64,000 nucleotides of DNA from Patella vulgata (taxonomy: Eukaryota > Mollusca > Gastropoda > Patellidae), in contig NC_065884.2 of the NCBI RefSeq assembly GCF_932274485.2, positions 29,903,540 to 29,967,539 on the forward strand, in the 5' to 3' direction. Within the stretch, counting starts at the first letter, position 1, and every line of letters begins with the position of its first letter. A model generated the notes under the pieces. It was given only the letters and a program-made list of their open reading frames with translations. It had not been told where the DNA came from and did not search any database. Made by a program: the position numbers and the translations under genes. Of the stretch, positions 38,101-50,100 are shown one piece after another.

Positions 38101-41100
38101 GCGTGTTGGAAACGCCAGATATCGTGCTGTGGTCTCCATGGTCGGCAATGATCGCCGAGTCACGGCGTTTGTTTTGGGCATGTTCAAAGCAAACGCCAAG
38201 GTTCTGCGATCAGGCCTGGGTGGCTATGAGAAAGTGATTTTTTTTATAAAGTTTGTTATTTTTCGGGACATTTTCTCGCGTTGTGTTCACGTTTTCCGGC
38301 GACCTTGTGCGGTCGAATCAGCGCAGTAAGGACGCCACTCCGGTCTGACGGGGCGTAAAGCAAGTGGACAAACACCAAACGGTAATCTACTGAGAAAATG
38401 GCCAGTATGTTAATAGGTTTTTGTTCCTTGCGAATTCACTTTATATTTTGGGGATTGTTTGTAGCTTTTTATACAAGAATAATATTATTGTTACGTTATT
38501 ACCATAACGCAGCTAAAAGAAAATAATTCTCAGACATAATTCAATTTCTTATGGCGTACTATGATCTAAAAAATGTCGACCTTACGGTCAATCGTTGGTT
38601 TAAACTACATTAACGATACCAATATGGAGACTTATTGATATCAATGTTAGCCGCGAGTCATTACATTTAGACTCTCTCTCCCTCTCATGAATATTCACCA
38701 AATCCTAGCAGAAAATATTAATTCCAGCCCTTTTCTTTGATTAAACACCAAAAAATTTACAAAAACAGACATCCTAAAGGTTTGTAATGGGAAATGGGGC
38801 GAAACACTATAAATAGATCGAGCTACATTGAGGGGAATATTTGGTGGTCCATATATGAGATTTGCCTAGAAGCAATTCCTCAGTGTGAACACGAGTTGTC
38901 CTGAACGTAGATTGATGCTTTGTAATGCCATTTTATTGTAATCATAACGGCGGTTCAAAGCCACCAAACACCTTACTATAAAAATAGTACTACAATATAG
39001 CCCTGATTATAGATGGCCAATAAAAACACCATTACAGATATATTCTAGAAGATAAAAATTGTATGTTAGATAAAATTTATCCAAGTGTAAAAAGGTGATA
39101 GATATAAATGTGATATACGCCCAGATAATCATACATATAGTCAGTACAATGCGCCATAAATAAATCTTACTGATTGTGGATATTCGGATTCGAACTGATG
39201 TCCTCTCACGGTCTCTATTTGCAGCTCCTCGTCTTCAAGGGAATTATAAAGGAGCTGACTGAAGGTTGTGTACTTCATACTACTCTTTACTTAAATAGGT
39301 CATCTGGAACACGCGCATAGATCTAATGGGTCAACTACAACATTAATCCTTCTTTAAAATTTAAATGACACTTGTTTAGTCTAGTTTATCACATCAGTGC
39401 TCGGGAATAATTTTGTAAAGGCTGTAAATAGGACAGCTTGTAAAAAGCTTAATTTTATTTTGCACTGGAGTTTAAATAGCCCATTAATGAAGCAATGGTT
39501 ACGAACATTATCATTTCATTATCAATTGCTGAACTAGTTACTAGTATCGACTTAGAAGTAAGCTTAATATGAAAAAAACCTTTTCTAGGAGTCGGTCCAA
39601 TATTATACCCTAGTGTTACAACATAATACAGTGCTTCGAATTTCTAATTCCACTATTGAAATGAATATATATTCCTAAAGCTTTATCGATGCTCGTGAGA
39701 TGGATGTGTCACAGTAATTGTTTGGAAACACATTATAGTTGTGTCGACTATTTTGATTACTGCCTGAGCATACCGAGCTGCCAATATTTAATGAGCTGAT
39801 AATGTGATTAGTAATACTTAGTAATATTAATATGATGCCACCTGGACAACAGTGTTTATATTTTCTTTCATACATATTCGCATAGCTACAGTATCTTGAA
39901 TTTAATTTAAGGCAGTGAATATAAGACCAGTCTGGTTCAAATGACTGCAGGGGTGAGCCCCTAACCCTCTCATTTTACTAGATTTTAATCTTCAAAATTG
40001 ATCAGCCATTTGATAAAACGTTAAACTTGGCCGCGCTGATAAAATAACAACACGTAATGACCAGTATCTTAGTTTATGCCTATCCAGTTCAATATTCACT
40101 TCCTTATTGTAATCCAAAACGTATTTCGATGATAAAGAGAGACAGGTTTATTTCACAATATCCCCTACATAATAATACATCTTTGGTTTGAGAGATGTAA
40201 ACGATTCGTGACAAGGCTTTCTTTTTATTCGTTATTGCAAGTTGCGTAACTGTTGAGTGTTTATACTCAAAAGATCAAACTTCACCTTTAAGACACACCA
40301 CAATGAAGGGAGACAATAAAACTCCTGGGGGTAATCACGATCTTACTCTAATATAATACAAGTCCTTTATATACAACATGGCCATATCCTTTATCAATTA
40401 AAGTATATAGTCAGTGTTTGCATAGTGTGTTTTTTACTACTTCAATTGAAAACCAACCCCACCATTCAGCATAAAGTGATTTGAAATAACATTTTTATTT
40501 TCGTGCCTTATATAAACTAAACTCAATATCTAGGGCAATGGTTCCCAACTTCAACGTCGCAAATTTTGTTGTGTCCTCCTTTGATATGAAAACAAATTGA
40601 GTTTTGTAAGTATAGGATATTAACCTACCCGAGGTTGATATGGTAGAGAACGCGCGGGCGAACCATATCAATCCGAGGGAGAGTAGGTTTATATCCGACA
40701 TATACAACGCCATTTCACCCTTAAATTTAATGGGCTCTTCCATTAAAAGGCAACAACGATTGGATAATTGCTCGATAGTTTCCGCCAAATAGCGAAAATT
40801 ACCGAAGTAATCAAATAATTGTCAAAAGAATAAAAATTCATTTCTGTGGGTTTTTTTTTATTATTTCGATCATCTACGTCATCAGCGGTTGATATGAGCC
40901 GAATATATTGATCTGAGATGACGTCATTAGCGGTTGATATGAAATATCAACCTGTCATGACGTCATCAGCGGTTGATATGAACGAATATATCAACCTATG
41001 ATGATGTCATGACAGGTTGTTATGAGATATAACTGCTATGGACAACAAAGTAAAAACTACCGCCAGTTGTATATAAGTATATAATGCAATTAAATCCTTC

Positions 41101-44100
41101 AAATAAGATATTGATTGCTTCCAATAATATAAAATTATTCAAATAATATAAAAATAATCATAGCCAATTTAGTGAGATCCTTGGTGTTTAATGCAAAGAC
41201 ATTTAATACGTGCCTATAATTTGTTGTAATTCTCATATTATTTCAACAAAATAACCAGAATACAATGCCCCAGGCGAATAAAATTAATGTTAATATACGT
41301 ACAACTGAAGTTGAATGATGGATCTTAAAAGTCAATGGGTGTCATTTTACAAATTCAAACATAAAGATATTAAAAACATAAATTAACACAGGGTAATCAG
41401 AAAATTGAAAACTCTTAGTTAATAGGGCTAAATGCCCCCTTGTGAGGCATGCATGGTGCATTTGGAATCACTGATCTAGGGCATTTATAGCGTGTTTTTA
41501 TCATGATTTGCGTCAGTACACATTGATGGGCGTGTCACGAACCTTTGACAGAGTGGGTAAAAAGCGGCTATTCATTCGTATGTGAGACAGTTATTCTCAA
41601 TAGTAATGATGTGAATGACGAATATCTTTCTATTGTATGTTTACAATGTCATTTATCCCACTGTCGTTTTAAATCTAACTTTTCTCAGCTAGAGGGGAGA
41701 GAAATACCTAAGCATTGCGAGTGGGTAGCCCCCCCCCCCCACCCTCCCATCTCACAAACATCAGTCTTTGTATTATTGAAATACGAGAATAATAGTTAAA
41801 TATACAGTTAAAAGTTATATTATATTCAAAGCGATCAATTCTAACTGAAAGTGGTGTGACCATTTACAGTTTCCATTAGTTTCCATTGTTTTCACACCGC
41901 CATCGTCATATATCTTATAGTATAATGTAATAATAATTTCATATATTTCGTACGTGACAGTTCGTTCTTCCTGGAGATCTTTTTAATACTTGTAGCCGCT
42001 TATCACGTAGCAGTTATATTAAAATAGTGCTTATTTGTGTTTTTTAAGACATAGAAGAATTAACGCGTTTTGTAGTACATTTAAAAAATATAATAATTAA
42101 AGTAATTCCAGAGTTATGTCAGGTCCATGTATTATTTCACTTATAAGTAAGTCCTATTTCAGTGGATCAGGGCCCTGTTTCACGAAATTTTAACTTAAGA
42201 TAAAATCCAAATTTTAGTAGATACTTCAGTTTTGATTGGCTAAGCACTAAAATCAATCTAATATTATCCAATCAAATTACTAAATTTTGGATTTTATCTT
42301 AGTTCAAATTTGGTGAAATAGGCCCCTGGTGTTTATGAACACAAATATTTTACAGGAAACGTTCGCATGTAATCTGGGAATTAATTATTGTTTCTCCTTT
42401 GTTTTATAGGATGGGCATTTGTATTTGAAGAATAGTCATTATCGAATAGAACCAGTTCTGACGAATGGTCAAGTAGATCGTCATCCCGATAATAAATACA
42501 AACATCGTTATAGTCTCTCTGTACAGGAAGATCACCATAGCTGCCACGTAGAAAAACCTTCTGGTAATCATTTATTATACCTTTCTTGTGCGTGCAAAAG
42601 AAATATTGGTAGTGCTTGGTAGTTTTAGGAAATTAGGGAATAAATATATTCGTATCCTGCAATTAGGCCTGGCTGTCTAAACATTTTCATATGTTTTTTC
42701 TTCATTCAACAGATTTAGTTGGCCGTCACAGAATAATAAAATAGCTTCATATAACAATTCATATAATATACTCTTCAAAAAAAGTAGGCGATATTGAAAT
42801 GCAAATACTTATGCCGGTTATGATATGATAAATAGTCATGGACACTTGACATGCTTTGAGAGTATGTTCACAGATCAGATGAAGAATTTATCGCCCCAAC
42901 ACAACCACTGAGAGCTGCACATGCGACACACAATAGCGCCACACACGTGGGAGGGGTTCATTGTCAAATTTGACATTTCAAGGAAGGGTTGATGAAAACT
43001 GCCGCGTGCTGGTTTATCTATCCATGTTTGCTTTCCTATCGGTTCTTGCATAAGATTTACTGTTTAGCGTATCTTTGCTTTAGTATGTTACGTTTAATTT
43101 GATCGGCAGACGTGTTCGTCAACGTCAACGTCAACCGACAACACTGCAAGAATTGGCCGTGGCACTGCAAGAGGAGTGGGTCAGATTGCCCCAAATCGTG
43201 ATTGAACGGTTGATTAGGAGCATGCCACGACGAATTTCTGAATGTCTGAGGATTGGTGGAGCAATTACTCATTATTAAGACAAAAATCATAAACGTCCAT
43301 TCATTTTCACTTTTGACGGTGTATCTCTTTGCGAGTGAAATGGGGCCGTCAGATAAGCCGCCCATATGAACTGTTTATATTCATGTGTAGGGAATTGACC
43401 TGTTATTAACATACACTGATTACCTCTTATAAAAACAGCAGTGCATTTCCGCAGTTTTGTATTGTTTCTGAATATCCCCTACGTTTTTGAAGAGTATATA
43501 AAATCTGCCCTGGTGACTTTACAAACATCCAAATAATTGTATCCCATGATTAAATCTTAACATGTCTAAAATTACACACTGAAATATCCACGTACATGGC
43601 CACACCTTCGATAGTCAATGAAAAGGGAAATACTTATTCTAAAGACCAGGATACTCGTTTGTAGATGTTTACTTGTATGTATATTTATAAACCGTATGAA
43701 AAGATTTATGAATATTGTTATACAGCCGGGGACAGTGTCCTGTGGGTGAATTGGGATCACCAAATGGGTTAATAGAGACGAGCATACATGTACGTCATTC
43801 ACTGTCCTACACATATTTCGATCTTTAATGCCATTTTGGTTTGGGTCCCATCCGAACGACTAGACACTTTCCATGCCAGGCTTCCCGAACTGCATGACGA
43901 GTGATGCCAAGTGATTTGTATGTGACGTATTTACGCTTGTATCACGCCTTTGAAATTCCACATTATGACGTAATCTTAAAGATGCATTATGTAAGAGCCA
44001 AATCTGCATATTGCAGAACTTTCTTTTGGCCGCAAATGTTATATAAATTATTAATTAGATATTCGTTCACATGACAAACACATAATCAACCTACTTGACC

Positions 44101-47100
44101 ATCAAATGTTTATGATTTTGAACAGATTGAAACACAACCAAATTAAGACTTTGTTACTATTGTAACAACGGTAGCAATGAAAATTAAGACTACGCTATTC
44201 TTCAAACAATAATAGTCCATGGGCTGGAGGGGCTCACCTTGCAACCCCCCTTAGAATCTACAAAGTGATGTTTTTCTGGAAGGTTATTATGTTTATTTAA
44301 ATATTCTATATGTTACCACGCGAAAAATTGGGTCTCACTAACTTTTCTAGGTAGTTTATGTAACTGTCACCACAAAGCGTGCGAAAAAAAAAATTGGGGT
44401 AGGGGAAATTAAAATGACCATGAAATTCGGTTAGAGTCATTCCATGCTTGACATAATCACCATCACGCTATAAACACTAGTACACATAGAATATTAGTTT
44501 AAAGATACACAATGTAAGATTTAGTTAAAGGGCTGACAGTTCTCACTATAATAGTTTAAATATAAATAATGAAAAATTACTTCAACCTGGGCCAAGTTAT
44601 TATAGTCCATGGGCTGGAGGGGCTCACCTTGCACCCCCCCCCCCCTTAGAATCTACAAAGTGATGTTTTTCTGGAAGGTTATTATGTATATTTAAATATT
44701 CTATATGTTACCACGCGAAAAATTGGGTCTCACTAACTTTTCTAGGTAGTTTATATGTAATTGTCACCACAAAGCGTGCGAAAAAAAAAATTGGGGTAGG
44801 GGAAATTAAAATGACCATAGCTCCAAGTAGAATAGGTGTATAATAATGGTTGACCCCTCAAAATGTGTCTGTGGGTTCCCTCTACACTTTGCACTTGGTT
44901 TTATGCAAATGAGTTTACTTAGTAGGTTAACAGAGGTCAAAAGGTCACCGATTTCGGAGGTTGCTTGAAATTGGGCACTACTTTGTGAATCCCACTAAAA
45001 ACAGATGATAACATGCAATTTTCTCATTATAATACTTTGAATTCTCTATTATAGATAGGATTGACAATTACAAATCACCCATGTTTAATTATTTTAGTAC
45101 AAAATCATTTTGAGACAAAGAGAAAAAGGGCTTATTTACGAAGTCACCAAAACGACTGCTGATCAGTACAATATTCTCTAAAACTGCCCCAACAAAGTTT
45201 TTGTTCACCGATTCTGAAGTTTTGTACTCATGCCGCTAAATAGGTCAATAAAGGGCAAATATCTTTCAGACTTAGTAATATACCCGATGATACAAATGTG
45301 ATCTACATGACAACACCAAATCAAAATTGCGTTTATCAAAAAGAAGTTATCGCCATATGTGAAGAAAAAGCCTATATTTTAACACCAGATGGTAAAACAG
45401 TTGAAAAGTCTGAGATTCTATCTCTTGAATCTGACCAGGAGGAGACAGATACCCGGGTGGTGCTCTATTGCTCATTTGCTGAACAGGAAAAAAAAACAGT
45501 TTGTACGAGTCAGGAGTCCCGACAGCGACATATTTTTCATCGTGCTCTATTATGCACCCAACTTCAACATCCGTATTCTGTTTGACACGGGCTCTGGTAA
45601 TCACAGAAGACTGCTAGATGTGACAGACATGTCAAAGGATTTTTCTCCAATGTATTGTGCAGCATTGTTGGGTCTTCACGCCTTCACAAGATGTGATATA
45701 ACCAGCGCGTTCAAGGGCATCGGAAAAGTCAAGCCAATAAAACTGCTGCAGCTTAAACCACGCTATCAGGAGGTTTTTCAAAACCTAGGCACAACTTGGA
45801 GAATCCCCGATGAAGTATACCAAGGCCTTGAAGAGTTCACATGCAAGATGTACAATAAAACGACTAAAGCATCAGCAGTGAACGAGGTCCGATATGAAAT
45901 GCTTGCTTCGAAGTGCGGGGGACAAACAGGAGTGGAAATAAAGCTTGAAAGAAAAGTAGACCTGTCATCTCTTCCACCCCCAACGAACACATCAGAAGAG
46001 TGAACTACCCGGTCGGCATTTGGAAGAGAGCACACATCCCGAAGCCAATAATTCCCGAGGCAACGGATGATCATGGGTGGGTGAAGCGTAATGGCCAAAT
46101 CGAACCGAAATGGAGCGCCGGGGATGTAATCCCACCCAAATTGGCAGATGTACTTGAGAAAATGGAATGCGATGATGATGATGAAGGTCAGGATGATAGC
46201 GAGACTGACTCAGATGATAGTGAAAACGAAGAAGAGATTTCAAGTAGTGACAGTGATGATGACTAAGATACACAAAGATATCATGGGTCTTTTCTATGTA
46301 TACTCCGTCAAATCATGGTTAATTCAGTTGTAAATATTGATAAACGCAATTTTGATTTGGTGTTGTCATGTAGATCACATTTGTATCATCGGGTATATTA
46401 CTAAGTCTGAAAGATATTTGCCCTTTATTGACCTATTTAGCGGCATGAGTACAAAACTTCAGAATCGGTGAACAAAAACTTTGTTGGGGCAGTTTTAGAG
46501 AATATTGTACTGATAAGCAGTCGTTTTGGTGACTTCGTAAATAAGCCATTTTTCTCTTTGTCTCAAAATGATTTTGTACTAAAATAATTAAACATGGGTG
46601 ATTTGTAATTGTCAATCCTATCTATAATAAAGAATTCCAAGTATTATAATGAGAAAATTGCATGTTATCATCTGTTTTTGGTGGGATTCACAAAGTAGTG
46701 CCCAATTTCAAGCAACCTCCGAAATCGGTGACCTTTTGAGGGGTCAACCATTATTATACACCTATTCTACTTGAAGCTATGGTCATTTTAATTTCCCCTA
46801 CCCCAATTTTTTTTTCGCACGCTTTGTGGTGACAATTACATATAAACTACCTAGTCAAGTTAGTGAGACCCAATTTTTCGCGTGGTAACATATAGAATAT
46901 TTAAATATACATAATAACCTTCCAGAAAAACATCACTTTGTAGATTCTAAGGGGGGGGGGTGCAAGGTGAGCCCCTCCAGCCCATGGACTATAATAACTT
47001 GGCCCAGGTTGAAGTAATTTTTCATTATTTATATTTAAACTATTATAGTGAGAACTGTCAGCCCTTTAACTAAATCTTACATTATGTATCTTTAAACTAA

Positions 47101-50100
47101 TATTCTATGTGTACTAGTGTTTATAGCGTGATGGTGATTATGTCAAGCATGGAATGACTCTAACCGAATTTCATGGAATTTGGTCGACACACTTCACGCT
47201 TTGCACCACATACCCACAGAATCTCAGCCTGTTAGAAATCGAGAAGTCGGCAAATCGTCTCTTTACGTGTTTTTATAAATTCTTTCATTTTTTAAATGAA
47301 AATCCATCATGTAATTTGCATAACAAATATATCATTGTAGACAATTTAAATTCACCAATATCTTCTAGGTTAAACTTTTGTTATCTCCTAAAGAAATTAT
47401 TCAGTAAACATTTCTTTACAAAATTGAATATGTCAATCAAGTTGCAGGTTAGTAACTTAAAAAAAAAAATCTATCATTGCATAGAAATTTTATATTAATT
47501 TCACTAGATTTGCACCTTGGTGACCTTTCAAAATTTTAATAGGCAAACAAAAACTGTTGTGTTATCTAATATTGACTATTCAGTGCTCTAGCAGAGCTTT
47601 ATATTGAGTTTTCCATTAAATTTAAATCTAATTGAAATCGTGCATCATGTTTTATAAAAGGTCTTTTGTATATTTGGGCTAACATCCCTTTCTTGTCTGT
47701 CTGTAAAAGGGGCCAAATGAATAATTGCTGATTGCAAAATGAAATAGGGTTTAATATCATGCAGTATGCTATGAGGGCGTGCCCATAATCGTATTACAAT
47801 TATCAAAGGCTCTTTCAAGCCCACGCCAACGGGTACACGGGTGAACCTCGTTTTTGGTCCCACTGAAGAACTGCTGATATCTACACCTACAATAAAATAT
47901 TAATTCTTATAACAGGTGGCCTCGTGAGTTTTCTCCGTACGTTCTCATCCCACTCCCTTAAGACTCTTGTGCTTAATAACCTAATTGTTCAAATGCGGAT
48001 GAACCATGATTATGTTAGTCCCGAAATACGAAATAACCCAGTTTTTGTAGTTGAACCTCATTCAGAATATGATATAGTTTTCACAAGTACGATAGCTAGA
48101 ACGTTCTGAGTCTGAGAAGGATAGATCAGTTGGGTTAAAACAAACTGTTGTGACTAACAAGTACAGTCATTGAATGAATCATAGACATAAGAACTGCAAC
48201 TGTAGTGTTATTATTGTCTTCGTATCAGACCATCTTGTGAACCTACCCATTGAAATCACCAGAAATTGGCAAAACTGACTACAAGACAGTTATCAAGTAC
48301 CTGCAACTGAAAGGACTAATCCCTACACAGATATATGTCAACATGGTCTCCACTTTAGGGCATGGTGCATCTTCCTTTTCACAGTAAAGAAGTGGGCTGA
48401 GAAATTTAAGCGTGGCAGGGAGAGCATTCACGATGACCCGCGTTCTGGAAGGTCTTCAACAGCAACCATTCAATAAAACATGATCCGGGTGCATGACATG
48501 GTGATGGTTGATCGACCGCTCGACATTGGAAGTGTTGTTGGCATCTCTCATGAGAGGGTTGGAAAGATTATCGCCAAAGATTTAGGAATTATAAAAGTTT
48601 CTGCACGATGGGTGGCAAAGGTCTTGACGTGACAGTTTCCTGACGTCCTGTGACAATCTGCACCGTTTTGAAGCAGATCCTGATAACCTTTTGGCCACAT
48701 TTGTAACCATGGATAAGACCAGATTCTAATTTTGAGTCATTTTCCTAGTAATGATGACGTCATGTCAGCTGTAAACGACTTAGAAAAATATATAGAAACC
48801 ATTGACTTTGTACAGCTCTTTCACAGATAGGCTTAGACCTTCTCAACCAGCCCTCGTAATTGCCGAAGCTAACTTATTTTACTTTAACATCATGTCGAGT
48901 GGATAGTCATCCAGTGAACGCTGGCAATCCCATTTAAAAATATAATAATGATTCAAGTATTGTGTTGTGAAGCGACTATTGAACACTCACCCGGCATTTA
49001 CAACTTGACAATTGAATCAGTGCTGTTGGACAAATACAGGCAGTCTTAATAGACCCCACCCTCTCTCACGCTACTCTTAGTTCCGTGTTATTTTAAAGGG
49101 GTTGGGCATGGTAACTCATTAACTAGAAGGTCAAGGGTTTGTTCCCGTTTTTAGCCGAGAAAGTTAATCGGGATTTTCCATTTTGTGTTCCCGTTGTTAA
49201 TTGTGTAGCAAGGAAGGTCTAGTAAAGAAAAGCGTCTAGCTGTTAGGTGGGATAAAAATCTGACATCCATCCGTGTACTCGTAGGTGTGCAGGTAAAACA
49301 TGCCTTGACATCTGCAATTCGAATTAGGGTGTGCGGAAACGTCAGTCAGGATGAAATTTCCTTGGAAGGACACTGCATGTGCCCGTCTTCATTATCCCTG
49401 TTGGTGCAAAAAAAAGACGCTACCCCCCCCCCCCCACACACACACACACACATATATTTTAGTTCTTAAAGGATCATTCATATTCCATTCAAATACTTCA
49501 TGGCAGAAATATCATTGATTGCTGAAGAATAAAAACAATATCTAGAAAATGTCACAAATTATCATCGAGTACTATGTTTTCATCTGTTGAAAAAATAGGA
49601 TTATGATTAGGTTTGACCTTTTGTAAGATGAACTAATTGGGTTAATTGGGTTAAGGAGACGAAACCTAATCTTCCTACGACACCAAACTAAAATCTAAAA
49701 AAAAACACAACAGAACAGAGCCAGACCAACAATTTTAATTCATAATTAAAAATAATTTGAGGCGTTTTGAAGTTGTGTCAAGCTCTTCGGCATGATACCT
49801 ACTGTCACAAATCGGATGCTATAAGGCTTAAATCGCACGATGCGAGATCCTTTCTAGTGGACTCGTCGTTTTAAGAAGACAGGAGACCGAAATCCATCGA
49901 AAGACGATTTGCTTCGATACAACCTATCTATGATTCGAACGATTAAAACTTGTTGGTCCAGTCAGTTTCGCTGGATTTACAATTTCGTTGGGATGATGCC
50001 AGTGGGGATCGGGCTTAAACCAACATATTTGTTGATGTGGGCATTTAAATTTATATGTTATGATTAAATGGAAGAGAAGGTCTGATTGCAGGTTACATTT

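Larger units (their letters stand above)
35730..42409 (+). other. intron 3 of the protease gene (6.7 kb)
   Basis: Contains two SINE copies (36441, 37405), one copy of the unidentified repeat (38685), a hairpin and a CRE-like tandem repeat (40616-41030) and a palindromic MITE (42168). Around 38031-38340 there is a stretch richer in GC than its surroundings with open frames on both strands but no recognisable protein. The rest is AT-rich and unassigned. Confidence 0.6.
44418..47176 (+). mobile_element. long-inverted-repeat element carrying a PIN/XPG-like gene
   Basis: Two near-identical arms face each other: left 44418-45338 and right about 46335-47176. They run from the outer CATGAAATTCGGTTAGAGTC inward to AAATTGCGTTTATCA. 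Between and slightly inside them lies a coding region (45298-46266). The right arm lacks about 110 bp present in the left, between two TCAAAA words. Arms this long and similar suggest either a DNA transposon with long terminal inverted repeats or a recent inverted duplication. I could not define a target duplication because the left flank is an extra copy of arm sequence. Family not recognised. Confidence 0.75.

Noticed and set aside
45298-46266. Ordinary host gene inside intron 4
   Set aside because: It is enclosed by long inverted arms that extend into its coding region and the frame is interrupted, so it belongs to the element.
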